Positions 18,540 through 29,200 of a stretch of 64,000 nt of DNA are shown one piece after another. Position 1 is the first letter of the stretch; every line of letters begins with the position of its first letter. The position numbers and the translations under genes were made by a program. The notes under the pieces were generated by a model. It was not told the origin of the DNA. It saw only the letters and a list, made by a program, of their open reading frames with translations, and searched no databases. This stretch comes from Paramoeba atlantica (lineage: Eukaryota; Discosea): assembly GCA_977017575.1 (NCBI GenBank), contig CDRNVI010000021.1, positions 682,001-746,000 on the forward strand, in the 5' to 3' direction.

Positions 18540-21209
18540 ATGGCAGATGATTTTCTTCTTTTCGATAAATTGCTTGCTCAGCCGAAATCAAAAGTTTTTG
18601 AATCCAAGTCAATAAGAAAAATAAAATTTCGGGGCGTCTCAGACACTATTGTTTGCTCGAAAGAAGATTCGGGAAAAAATGCAGATTCCGGAAAGTTCAC
18701 TCTAAACGCTGTGGAAGCACTATCTCGAAGCAGAAGGAATGAAGAAATTGAAGTTGAAGCAAAGCGTAGAATGATACTGTTTAGCAAGAAAGCAAATACC
18801 CATTTTTCAAACATTAAGAAGGTGAGGCACCTCTTGCGTGAGGCGGGAGAGTATGAGTCTATTCCTGACGAAACCTTGGATCCTAGCACGCTTCGCAAAG
18901 TTTTTGATGTACCGAACCATTATGATCACATCTTATTACCAGAAGTAGCCGATAACTACCCTTTTCTCCGTCCATACCAACATCGCGGAGTGCAGTGGAT
19001 GTTTCAAAAATATCAACGAGGTGACTTGGGGCTAATTTTGGGCGACGACATGGGCATGGGGAAGACAGCCCAAGTATGTTGCTTTTTACACTTGATCAAT
19101 GATCCTAAATTTTGTAAATTTGCCGCGCCAAGTATCGTCGTGGCTCCCAATGTAACCTTAGCGAATTGGATGCGAGAACTAGCTAGGTGGTCTCCAACTC
19201 TAAAAGTGGTCAAATATCACGGAAGCAAAGACCATCGGAAGCAGATGCGTTCCTCTTCTTTTATTGGGCAAGGCGAGTACGACGTTATGCTAACAACAGC
19301 TACGGTATTGTGTAATGATAAACCATACTTTATTGACAAAATTCATTGGCGGTGTGTCGTAGTGGATGAGGCTCACAGCATTAAAACGTCTAGCTCGCAA
19401 ATTACGCAGACGTGTCGAAAGATTACTTCGCCCTTTCGCGTTGCACTGACTGGAACACCTGTACAAAATCATATGCGCGAATTGTGGTGTTTGGCAGCCT
19501 TTCTTCATTGCAGTCTTCTTCAGGAGGATTTGGTGATATCTGATTCTACAGAATATGAAACATCGGTGGAAGCCACTGGAGTCGAGGCTTATGGGCTATC
19601 CGAGTCCGTCTCAGATTTTCTATCTTGTTTCATGCCGTATGTAATGCTACGCCGCACTAAATCTGAAACTCTCCGTGATCTTCCTCGAAAGCGCATTCAA
19701 ACCGTTTTTCTGGAGCCCACCCCGGAACAAAGACTTCTTTGTCATAAAATATGCTCTGATGCAGTACAGAGAAAAGAAATCACGTCCTCCTACATGCACT
19801 TGCGTAAAGTTGCCTGTCATCCATATCTTATTGATTTGCTATACAGCGGAAAAAGTCAGCTTTGCAGTCCTCTTCACGACAACAGCGTATCATTTTCATC
19901 TCTCTCATCGAATATACCGAACGAAAGTCTTCCCACGGATGATTCTGCACACATGAGACTGCACCGAGCAGGAGTTCCTGCTTTTAACCTCGACACCCTC
20001 AGCTCTCCCTCTGCAAAACTGCTCAAACTCGAGGCATTACTTCCGTCGCTACGCGATGAGGGTCATCGCGTCGTCATTTTTTCGTCATTTCGCACCATGT
20101 TAGATCTTGTCGAGGTGTTGTGTGTGCTTCGTAGCTATCCCTATTGCCGTCTTGATGGTCTCACTCCGTATTCCCGACGGGATTTGGACATGCAGGTATT
20201 CAACCGACCCCATTCCTCGATTTTTGCCTACCTTGTCACCACTACTACCGGAGGTGTGGGAATTTCTCTGGTCGGGGCAGACACCGCTATTCTTCTAGAC
20301 CCTCATTTCAACCCCACAGTGGATGAACAGGCTATCGATCGGATTCACCGACTAGGGCAAACTCGTGACGTCCAAGTGTATCGATTTCTGCTTCAGGACA
20401 GTGTGGAAGAACGTATCAATGTTGTCTCAAGTGATAAAAGTCGCCTGGGATCGGAAGTGCTTCGTGATGGCGTGGAACACGGTGTCGAACGCAGCTCGTA
20501 TTGTGCAAGTATTGAAGATTTGGAGGCGATGGGTTGTAAGAATGCGAGAAAGGAGATTTCCTCCGAGGTACTGCGATGCGTAGACAAGTGGATGCAGAAA
20601 CTTCGAAGTCAGAGCGGCGAGTTCGACTTGGAGCTTAATCTGTCTGAATCGGTCCAAGACGATACCGGACTTATGGAACAAGGCATAGGAGAAATGGTGG
20701 ATGATACCGATGGTAGAGTCATTGGTTCTAAAAAATTACGATTGAATTGCGGTTCACTGACAAGCAGAAATGCGTTCCGATATAGCTCCACATGTTTTAT
20801 TTGTCACGAGTATGTGAGTCCATGTGACGCTCTCCCTTGTAATTATTGTCCTAAGAACTATCATCTTTCTTGTATCGAGGAAATACAGACAGTACGGAAA
20901 CCGTTTTCGTGTCCACGACATTTCTGTCATGTTTGTCAAAAATCGTGCCCGGCAAGTGGTGGAGTGTTATTTCTTTGTATATCATGCACTCACTCTTACT
21001 GCTTTGAGCACTTAAGTCCTTCCCAGTGTGAGTCACAGGATTCCAGCGCACATTCCACACGGACTTCAAAACAAGATGACGGTTTCTGTTTTCTTCCGGA
21101 CACGCGTATCTCCAATACCTATCCGGAACGAATTTCTGAAAATGTTCCGCTGCGAAATTCTTTATTGTACATACGCTGCACAGAGTGCAGGGCAGAGGAT
21201 ATTTTTTGA
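18540..21209 (+). CDS. SNF2-family ATPase with C-terminal PHD-like zinc fingers
   Basis: 889-residue chromatin or repair translocase. Helicase motif I is DDMGMGKT (~169-176), where most SNF2 proteins have DEMGLGKT; the DDMG form is typical of the Rad26/ERCC6 and ERCC6L branch. Motif II is DEAH (~275) and motif III LTGTPVQN. The second RecA lobe has TTTTGGVGISL and QAIDRIHRLGQ with the arginine finger. After the ATPase, residues ~745-830 hold two linked zinc modules (CFICHEYVSPC, CNYCPKNYHLSC, CPRHFCHVCQKSC), a PHD plus extended PHD/C5HCH-like pair. SNF2 ATPase plus C-terminal PHD suggests nucleosome reading coupled to remodelling. All core motifs look intact. Confidence 0.9.
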   Translation: MADDFLLFDKLLAQPKSKVFESKSIRKIKFRGVSDTIVCSKEDSGKNADSGKFTLNAVEALSRSRRNEEIEVEAKRRMILFSKKANTHFSNIKKVRHLLREAGEYESIPDETLDPSTLRKVFDVPNHYDHILLPEVADNYPFLRPYQHRGVQWMFQKYQRGDLGLILGDDMGMGKTAQVCCFLHLINDPKFCKFAAPSIVVAPNVTLANWMRELARWSPTLKVVKYHGSKDHRKQMRSSSFIGQGEYDVMLTTATVLCNDKPYFIDKIHWRCVVVDEAHSIKTSSSQITQTCRKITSPFRVALTGTPVQNHMRELWCLAAFLHCSLLQEDLVISDSTEYETSVEATGVEAYGLSESVSDFLSCFMPYVMLRRTKSETLRDLPRKRIQTVFLEPTPEQRLLCHKICSDAVQRKEITSSYMHLRKVACHPYLIDLLYSGKSQLCSPLHDNSVSFSSLSSNIPNESLPTDDSAHMRLHRAGVPAFNLDTLSSPSAKLLKLEALLPSLRDEGHRVVIFSSFRTMLDLVEVLCVLRSYPYCRLDGLTPYSRRDLDMQVFNRPHSSIFAYLVTTTTGGVGISLVGADTAILLDPHFNPTVDEQAIDRIHRLGQTRDVQVYRFLLQDSVEERINVVSSDKSRLGSEVLRDGVEHGVERSSYCASIEDLEAMGCKNARKEISSEVLRCVDKWMQKLRSQSGEFDLELNLSESVQDDTGLMEQGIGEMVDDTDGRVIGSKKLRLNCGSLTSRNAFRYSSTCFICHEYVSPCDALPCNYCPKNYHLSCIEEIQTVRKPFSCPRHFCHVCQKSCPASGGVLFLCISCTHSYCFEHLSPSQCESQDSSAHSTRTSKQDDGFCFLPDTRISNTYPERISENVPLRNSLLYIRCTECRAEDIF

Positions 21210-21527
21210 CTTTCGAATTCCACTGTACATGACTGCGACGTAAGCGTTTCTATTTTTATGCCACATCTAAAATGAGGTGTATGTAAAATGATTTGTTTAT
21301 TTTATATTTTTATAGAATTTGGTCCCCAGCTGGAATACTAGAAGTAAACGTTTGTATGCACTTTTGGTGTACAACTTTTCTCTTTTCAAAGGGCGAATCG
21401 CAATCATTTCTTTTAAGCGGAACGTTTTTACTGCTGTCTTTTGCGCCATATTTTCCTTTTGTAAACTTATTAAACACTGAATATTTCACTTGTTACCATC
21501 TTTAGGAAGCGTATCACGGAAAGCAAC
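21210..21527. promoter_or_regulatory. Intergenic region with candidate trans-splice acceptor
   Basis: T-rich spacer. The sequence ACTTGTTACCATCTTTAG ends at 21505, 22 bases before the next ATG, and is preceded by a long TTTTCCTTTTG pyrimidine tract, consistent with an acceptor site. Confidence 0.35.
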
Positions 21528-23045
21528 ATGAAACGAAGGAATAAAAAGGTTTCCGAAAAACAAATTGCACTGTCGAAAAAACCTAAGCGTGCCTTCAAGA
21601 CGTCATCCCCCTTATCAACAGAACCTTTAACCTCATGCGAACCCTCAGAGAATACGGTGGAAAGCAGCACTCCCCCCTGCAGCTTTCAACAACTTGGTTT
21701 GCATGCCTGGATCTGTCGTGTCTGCACTCACGTAGGCCTACTCAAGCCCACTCCGGTGCAGCAGAGGGCCATTCCACAGATCCTACGTGGGGATAGGTGT
21801 GTGATGGCGTGTGCCCCGACAGGAACAGGAAAAACAGCGGCTTATGTATTACCTCTTCTCCAGGCGCTCTCCTGTGACATGTATGGCATCTATGGTTTGG
21901 TGCTATCCCCGACACGCGAGCTTGCGATCCAGATTGCGGACCAGTTTCACTTATTCGGGACTCCCATGGGGGTACGCGTAGGGCTGGTGATTGGAGGCAT
22001 TAAACAGAAACTGCAATTTAACGCAGTGGAGACCCGGGCGCATTTTTTAATTGGTACCCCAGGGCGTATGCACTATTTACTGACCGAGTCCCCCTACGCC
22101 AACGTCGCGACCCGATATTTACGTTTCGTGGTATTTGACGAGGCCGATAAGTTACTCACCCTCACCGAAAACGCAGGAGAGGTACACCAACTCATCTCCT
22201 TTCTACAAACCGAACGTCCAACCCACGAACTCCGCTACCTCCTCTTCTCCGCTACTCTTAATCACACCGAGGCCGCCACACAATTAGGTCTTCTAGAGGC
22301 CCCAACCACCTCCCCTTCCCCCGATCTCCCGAAATCGCAACCCCCCAACCTCCCTACCCCTTCTAACTTCCCCAACCTCCCTACCCCTTCTAACTCCCCC
22401 AGCCCCCCCGCCCCCTCCCTCCCCCCCACCCTCTCCGAGCAGTTCCTCCTCGTCCCCAGCCACGTCAAGCTCATCCACCTCGCGCTCCTGCTCTCCCCCC
22501 CGGCCTGCCCCTGGCCCCGCGCCATGGTCTTTGCCAACTCCCGTCGCCGGGCCGCGGTCGTCCGCCTCACGCTCCAGCTCCTCGGGCTCTCCGTGTGCGG
22601 GATGCACGGGCTGCAGACCCAGCAGCAGCGCACGGACGCGCTCGCGCTGTTCGCGCTGGGGGCGTCGCGGGTGCTGGTGTGCACGGACGTGTTCGCCCGG
22701 GGGCTGGACATCCCGGGGGTCGACGTGGTGGTCCACTACGACTTCCCGGTGTCCGCGGTGCGGTATGTGCACCGCGCGGGGCGCACCGCGAGGGCGGGGA
22801 GGGGGGGGCTGTCGCTGGTGATGGTCACGGAGAGGGATGTGGGGATGTTTGAGAGGCTGGAGAGGGGGCTGGGGAGGCGGATGGGGAAGAGGGAGGGGGG
22901 AGGGGAGGAGCGGGTGTTGAGGGTGATGGATACGGTGACGCAGGCGTTGTGGGAGGCGGAGGGGATTGTGAGGAGGGAGTATCCGGTGGGGGGAGGGGGT
23001 GGGGGGAGGGATAAGGGTGGGGGAGGTGATGAAGTGGATGCGTGA
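21528..23045 (+). CDS. DBP8: DEAD-box RNA helicase, Dbp8/DDX49 type
   Basis: 505 residues. Family-specific start: FQQLGLHAWICRVCTHVGL with the Q-motif PTPVQQRAIP, then motif I APTGTGKT (~99), PTRELAIQ, GTPGR, motif II DEAD (~203), SAT, and motifs V-VI TDVFARGLDIP and HRAGRTAR. YGIYGLVLSPTREL is diagnostic for Dbp8/DDX49, a nucleolar helicase of 40S ribosome assembly. Two odd features: a ~45-residue proline-rich insertion between the RecA lobes containing a short tandem repeat (NLPTPSNFP / NLPTPSNSP), and a glycine-rich C-terminal tail. Both coincide with extreme C-rich and then G-rich DNA, so they look like products of a local composition bias rather than functional domains. Confidence 0.92.
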   Translation: MKRRNKKVSEKQIALSKKPKRAFKTSSPLSTEPLTSCEPSENTVESSTPPCSFQQLGLHAWICRVCTHVGLLKPTPVQQRAIPQILRGDRCVMACAPTGTGKTAAYVLPLLQALSCDMYGIYGLVLSPTRELAIQIADQFHLFGTPMGVRVGLVIGGIKQKLQFNAVETRAHFLIGTPGRMHYLLTESPYANVATRYLRFVVFDEADKLLTLTENAGEVHQLISFLQTERPTHELRYLLFSATLNHTEAATQLGLLEAPTTSPSPDLPKSQPPNLPTPSNFPNLPTPSNSPSPPAPSLPPTLSEQFLLVPSHVKLIHLALLLSPPACPWPRAMVFANSRRRAAVVRLTLQLLGLSVCGMHGLQTQQQRTDALALFALGASRVLVCTDVFARGLDIPGVDVVVHYDFPVSAVRYVHRAGRTARAGRGGLSLVMVTERDVGMFERLERGLGRRMGKREGGGEERVLRVMDTVTQALWEAEGIVRREYPVGGGGGGRDKGGGGDEVDA

Positions 23046-23262
23046 GATGAAGTAGAAGGATGAAGAGGAAATCATGTGAATGTTTTTACACGTACACAAC
23101 ATTCAAAACGTACGGACGTACGTTTGGAATTGATGATGTGGAATCATACATACATGAATATGTGCATACATTATGTTGTTTTACGGCATACTTGTGTTCG
23201 CTTTTGCTATCATTTTCTGTATCCATTTTCTATCTTTCTTCTTCACAATTTTATTCAAACTA

Positions 23263-26007
23263 ATGCCGCCGAAACCAAGCACTGGAGCTTCCAAATCAAC
23301 TAAAGGGAAGGAGAGTTCGAAGAGCGCTGGAAAGACTAAAAATGTGCCTCCTTCGCTTCTGGCTATGAAGGCTCAGATTGAAAAGCAGAAGCAAGCAGAA
23401 GCCAAACGAATGGCGGAGGAAGAGGCCGATCAAAAAAGAGTGGAAGAGGAAGAAAAACGTATAGCGTTGGAGGAACAGAAGAAAGAAGAAGAACGAAAAC
23501 GGAAGAAAGCTGCTGCGAAAACTATTACCTCCGCTGATAGGAAACTGTTGGAAAAACAGAAGAAATTAGAAGAACTAAGACACGCTGGGCATTTTATTCC
23601 TAAAGTTGCGGATGAGGAAAATGGAAATGATAGTGGAGGAAAAATGCAACGCTCCAACATGCGCCAGCTCTATAGTTCTCGTCGAAAAACAAATGTATCA
23701 AAACCTAGTGCTCCGCCACGGTGCGAAAATGAAGATGAAAAAATCAAAAGTAGAGCGTCGAACTTGGAGAGCCGCGGCTCGGAGAACGTAGGGTTGGAAA
23801 ATGAAGTTGGGCCACAGAATTTGGATTCTCTTTATAAAGATTTTGAAACTATCGTTGATCGAGGAGATCGCGATTTGTTTCATGACGCATCTGTCGAATC
23901 AGATGTCTGTGCCTCTTGGGAAGATTACTTAGAACACTCTGAACGGTTAGCAGCACGTCGCGTTTTAGCTACGCTTCATCCTGAGGTGGGGGTGATTCGA
24001 ATCGCTGTCAATGAAGAGCAAGCTAAAGAATGGAAATCTCTCATACAAAAGCACGAGAAGTCATTAGAAAACATTTCTGCAAAAGTATCGAGAACTCAAC
24101 TACCTTCTTCCAATGTGCCTTTAAAAAATGATGTCATCATTCATCCTACTTCGCTACGCTCGCCTATAATCTGTATCCTTGGTCACGTCGATGCCGGGAA
24201 AACATCCTTACTTGATTGCCTCCGACGTTCAAAAGTACAATCTGGCGAAGCCGGAGGAATAACGCAGCAAATTGGTGCTACGTTCTTTCCAATAGAACAT
24301 GTAGTACGACGTACCGCGTCATTAATTGAGGCCAACAAATTTCGAGGCGCAGATTCCAAAAAGGCTCTTATGCCGTCGGAGAGTAAGCTTCCGGGTTTCT
24401 TAATGATTGATACTCCTGGTCACTCATGCTTTACACACTTACGCTCACGCGGGTCCTCTCTCTGCGATATTGCCATCCTTCTCGTAGATCTCACGAAAGG
24501 TTTAGAAGCTCAGACAAAGGAAAGCTTAGACCTACTCCGACGTCGGAAGTGTCCTTTCATTGTGGTAATTAACAAAGTGGATCGGATGTATGACTGGGTG
24601 CCAACCTTGGATGCGCCATTTTCTGTTTGTCTTAGCAAGCAAAAAAAATACGTACACTCCGAGTTCTTATCCAGGGTTCAAACGGTTAAAACTCAGCTTA
24701 TGGAAGAAGGTTTCAACTCCGAGCTATTTTATGAAAATACTGACTTACGAAAAACGGTTTCCTTGGTTCCGGTCTCCGCTACCACGGGGGAAGGTATTCC
24801 TGATCTTTTATGTTTGTTGACCCAAATCGTGGAAAACTTTATGGAAAGCAAAGTAACTCTTCACGAAAAGGGCAGCGTGGACTGTACTTTGCTGGAGGTG
24901 AAAAAAACTGAGGGCTTTGGAACTACTCTAGATGTTATCCTTGTGAATGGTGCGTTGCACATTGGAGATACTATTGTCGTCTGCGGGCTAAACGGGCCTA
25001 TTGTTACAACGATTCGAAATCTATTAAGTCCGGCGCCTTGTACGGAGCTTCGTCTGCGTGGGGATTTTGTGACCCATCAAAGCGTACATGCCGCCAAAGG
25101 TGTGAAAATTGCTGCTCATGATATTGAAGATGCTGTTGCAGGGACTCCGCTGTTTGTGTACAACGACAAAGATCCCTCGCCCTCTCTGGAAGATCTAAAA
25201 TCCGATGTCATGAAAGATGTGACCTCTTTGAACTCCCGTCTTGAAGCCTCGGGAAGAGGTATTACCTTGCAAGCTTCTACACTTGGATCTTTAGAGGCTC
25301 TGCTTTCTTTTTTTGAGGAAAAGAAAGTTCCCGTGGCTTGCATTGCTTTAGGTCCTATACATAAGCGACACATGATTCACTGCCAAGTATCATTGGAACG
25401 TGATCCCAAAAACGCGCTTCTTCTTGCCTTCGACGTTCCCATATCGAAAGAAGCACAAGAGATTGCCGATTTTCACAAAATTCCGATTTTTTCATCGAAC
25501 GTGATATACACTCTATTCGATCGTTACATCGCATATGTAAAGCAAAAAGAAGAGCAGGCAAAAGATCGCAACCAAAATCTTGTTGTTTTTCCAGTAAGTT
25601 TTCGGTATTTACAGACGTTTCGAGCTGCCGACCCCATTGTTTTGGGGGTAGAGGTACTACGAGGCCAACTTCGTTCCGGAACTCCTATTGGAATATTGCC
25701 TAAAAATAACGCTGACAGTTCTACAAACAGCTTATCGCCTTCTTTTCAAACAATTGGAACGGTAGTTAGCGTTCAAAGTGAACACAAAGAAATACCAATC
25801 AGCCGTGCGGGGTCGAAAGTTGCAATTAAAATACAAACAAAGGATTTGGGCGCAGTCGTAGGAAGGCACGTACCCACAGATTGCATTTTTCATAGTGCGC
25901 TGTCTCGCAAAAGTATTGATGCTCTGAAGGAATCCTTTCGTGGCGATATGGCGGATGATGACTGGCGTCTGGTTGTGGAACTGAAAAGGATGCAGAGTGT
26001 CCTTTAA
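23263..26007 (+). CDS. EIF5B: Translation initiation factor eIF5B
   Basis: 914-residue GTPase that joins the 60S and 40S subunits. A charged Lys/Glu-rich N-terminal region (to ~270) is typical of eukaryotic eIF5B. The G domain follows: G1 GHVDAGKTS (~307), switch I GGITQQIGATFF, G3 DTPGH, G4 NKVD. Domains II, III and IV are present (EVKKTEGFGTTLDVILVNG, GSLEALLSFFEEKKVPV, VFPVSFRYLQTFRAADPIVLGVEVL). I prefer the ATG at 23263; the frame stays open to an ATG at 23173, but the added 30 residues are a hydrophobic translation of the pyrimidine-rich leader. The 3' end is close to the next gene (~200 bp). Confidence 0.95.
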   Translation: MPPKPSTGASKSTKGKESSKSAGKTKNVPPSLLAMKAQIEKQKQAEAKRMAEEEADQKRVEEEEKRIALEEQKKEEERKRKKAAAKTITSADRKLLEKQKKLEELRHAGHFIPKVADEENGNDSGGKMQRSNMRQLYSSRRKTNVSKPSAPPRCENEDEKIKSRASNLESRGSENVGLENEVGPQNLDSLYKDFETIVDRGDRDLFHDASVESDVCASWEDYLEHSERLAARRVLATLHPEVGVIRIAVNEEQAKEWKSLIQKHEKSLENISAKVSRTQLPSSNVPLKNDVIIHPTSLRSPIICILGHVDAGKTSLLDCLRRSKVQSGEAGGITQQIGATFFPIEHVVRRTASLIEANKFRGADSKKALMPSESKLPGFLMIDTPGHSCFTHLRSRGSSLCDIAILLVDLTKGLEAQTKESLDLLRRRKCPFIVVINKVDRMYDWVPTLDAPFSVCLSKQKKYVHSEFLSRVQTVKTQLMEEGFNSELFYENTDLRKTVSLVPVSATTGEGIPDLLCLLTQIVENFMESKVTLHEKGSVDCTLLEVKKTEGFGTTLDVILVNGALHIGDTIVVCGLNGPIVTTIRNLLSPAPCTELRLRGDFVTHQSVHAAKGVKIAAHDIEDAVAGTPLFVYNDKDPSPSLEDLKSDVMKDVTSLNSRLEASGRGITLQASTLGSLEALLSFFEEKKVPVACIALGPIHKRHMIHCQVSLERDPKNALLLAFDVPISKEAQEIADFHKIPIFSSNVIYTLFDRYIAYVKQKEEQAKDRNQNLVVFPVSFRYLQTFRAADPIVLGVEVLRGQLRSGTPIGILPKNNADSSTNSLSPSFQTIGTVVSVQSEHKEIPISRAGSKVAIKIQTKDLGAVVGRHVPTDCIFHSALSRKSIDALKESFRGDMADDDWRLVVELKRMQSVL

Positions 26008-26205
26008 CGGAGTGAAAATATTACAGTTCAGAGGAATACTTCGAGAGTACTCTGAAATATATATTTTTTACGTACTGAAACACCTTTCTTCATACCTTAT
26101 CAACAACAAAAGCGTCTCATCATGCACCTACCTTCTTATCATCCTCTCACGTTTGGTCACCATTCCAATTTGGAATCGATTTTTTCCTGTTCTTTTAATT
26201 TCTCA

Positions 26206-29200
26206 ATGGCAACCAGTCGCGCCTCCCGCAGTGTTAGCATTGAGAATGCCATCGTCCCATGCACAGTAGAGACGGAGGACATCACTCACTTAGAAATTCG
26301 CATCCCGGACGGTCCCGACACGATGGTAGTCCGCACCGATATGATGCTGGGCGAGGGAGCATTCGGAGTTGTTCTTGGCGGGACTCTCGAGTACGCCGGG
26401 GAAAAGACCGAAGTCGCCGTCAAATGTAGTCACAAGAAAGTGCGCGGGAAGGATCTGGACCGCTTGCGAGACGAGGTACGGATTATGAAAATGATGAAAC
26501 ATCCCCACATTGTGCGTTTCATTCATGCGGCCGTGCACATGGACTACGTGTATATCGTAATGGAACGATGTTTGAAGAAATCACTTCAGGATGTAATCCG
26601 GGAGTACACACTAAGTATGGAAGATGTGTTGCGGCTGGGACATCAAATTGTAGACGCAATTGCTTATATCCATTCTCGACACTGCATTCATCGTGATTTA
26701 AAACCGGGAAACTTTGTTTTTGATAGCGAAGGGAATATCAAGATTACAGATTTTGGTCTCTCCTCAAGTGTTTCGACGTTAGAGACACCACGAAAAACTG
26801 TCGCAGGGACCTATTCTTACATGGCGCCAGAACTCATGAAGCAAGTGCTGCACCACCAGAAAACAAGGACCATGGCTCCTGGGTTTCGGTACAATACAGA
26901 AATCGATGTGTACAGTCTTGGGGTGGTGTTGTTTTTCCTAGCCACAAGGGCTTCCCCTTACTGGAATGAAACCAAAGGGAGGGGGAAGGATCCGGACGTG
27001 TTGTGTAAAGCCGTCAGTGAGGGTCGGTGGGAGTGGCCACGCGGGTTCCATGCCGATATAGACTTTATGAAACTTGTGGAAAGTATGCTCCAAGTGGACG
27101 GCACTCGTCGTCCGGACCTTCGAGCAGTACAAAGACATGCAGTGTGGCTAAAGAGGCCGAAACACCCCAGTGTTGCTTTTCTAAAAGCGATTGGCGTTCG
27201 TAACTTTGAGCGCGAATTTCACAAATTACGCACCGATGAAGACGTAGAGCGAACACTTTATCAAAACATGCGAAGAAGTTATGACACATGTATCGATGTG
27301 CAGCAACGCGAGCTAAAGATTCGAAGTCTGTTAGTACACGAATATGACCTAAAGGTGGAGCAATGGAGGCGACAGCGCTTGGACCTACTTCAGAAAGCCT
27401 CTCTAAAGGTTGCACCTTCGCGTGAGGCAAGTACTCGCAGTGTACGAAGTAATTTGGCCTTTGCCGCGCCCTCCGCACGGAGATCTTTTAGTACACGTCG
27501 GTCGCCTTCGTTGGAAAGTGACTGGGGCCTCGCGGAAGGCTCCGCACGCTACAGTTTCCGACAAAGCACTCTCTCCTGGCACCCGGAGTCCAAGCGTACT
27601 ACAACAACCGATGCACCTGAGTCCCGTAAAGGAGCGGAGGGCAAAGGCTCCCCTTCCTCCTCGAGTCGTAAAAGAACTCGCCCCTCTCCTTCTCCAGCAC
27701 GGGGACGGCGCACGCCATCTTTTTGGCTGGATGGACCCCCGGCGAAATGGGAAGGTTCCTCTCCGCAGTTTGACTCACGGCGCCATGTAGTTCGGTGCCC
27801 GCGAAAACACGTCATGCAAGTCCTGGACAAGTTTCCGAAATTAAACGAAACTGGGACGGATGATTATGGGTGGGGTTTCTGGTGCGACGCTTGCCACAAG
27901 GAGGTCGCGACACTGACCAAAACTGACAACGTATTTTACCACTGCAAATGTGGCTATGACTTGTGTAAGACCTGCGGGGTACGTGCCAGCACACTCCATC
28001 CTAAAGTTACCACCGTGTCGGGCGCCGCGAATATAACCGTCAAGCCACCGCTTCAGGCATCCCCTACACGAGGCGCCGCGAAGGGCTCTACGAAACCACT
28101 GCCTCCAATCCCTTCATCAACCCCAACGCCCTCCCCACCCAAAGCACGCGCCGCACAGCAACTTGCCGCGAAATTACTTCCCAAAACACACACCCCTCCT
28201 TCCCAAAAAGACCGTGCCTCCCCACGCCGTGTCGGTCGTAGTCCTCTTCCACGTTCTCGTATCGCGGCCCAACTCGATGCCAATATCCCTACCCCTCCCA
28301 CCGACGTCACCAGCTCCAGCCCTCCCCACCCCGCCAAACGCGTTCCCCGCGCCTCCACCTCTGGCGCCACCACTGCCTCTCGCTCACGAACGAACAAACC
28401 CCCACTCCCCACCACCTCTACTACCCCCAACTCCCCCCTCCTCCCCTCCTCCCACCCCATGCAAACCCGATCCCGTAACGAGACCCCTACCCACCCCACC
28501 AACCTCCCCACCACCCGTCCCACCTTTGCTGCAGAAATCCACGACAACTACCCCACCACCTCCCTCCCCACCCCCCACCGTGTCTCCATCCCCCCCGGCA
28601 GTGTTAGCCCCTTCTTTACTGGATCCCTACCCGAACCCTTAAACGTACATCCCAACAACAGCCTTAGAACCACAACAGCAACAACAACCAACACAGCAGC
28701 AGCAGTAACCCCATCCCTTCACACACAACATCCCGACGCTATCTCGTCTCACCACCTCCCCCTCTCCCCCTCTCGTATCACAGCCCCCCATGAGGTTATA
28801 GCCCCCGAGTTCCCCGAGAGGGTCAGCAGTACTGTGGCTTCCTTATCTCTTACGGGTTCCCCCTCAGCGGAGTCCTCTTCGCGTGCTGCTGCTGCTGTAT
28901 CTGCTGCTGCTGTCTCGAGTCGCTCAAGAAAAGGTCAGCCCTCCTCTCCGTTAGCTGCAGCCTTCACGCCGGCCTCCCCCGTAGGGTCCAAGCCCCCGGC
29001 GGGGGAGCATGGCACCCCGTCGTCGAAACTACGGAAGGGGGGGCCGGGAAGGGGAAGGAGAGAGGGGGAGGAAGTCGAAAAGGGGGAGAGCCATGGGATG
29101 ACACGACGATCCCAGTCAAGCTCTTCGAGTGCGTTGACACGTGCGGCTTCTGCGGTGTCGTCCAACGCAGGTTTGATTATCCCGCAGGAGATTTCACGAT

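Noticed and set aside
22293-23102. Long minus-strand frame opposite the Dbp8 gene
   Set aside because: Shadow of the GC-rich island; the real helicase motifs are on the plus strand.
28053-28642. Long frames on both strands opposite and beside the kinase linker
   Set aside because: Caused by C-rich low-complexity sequence lacking stop codons.
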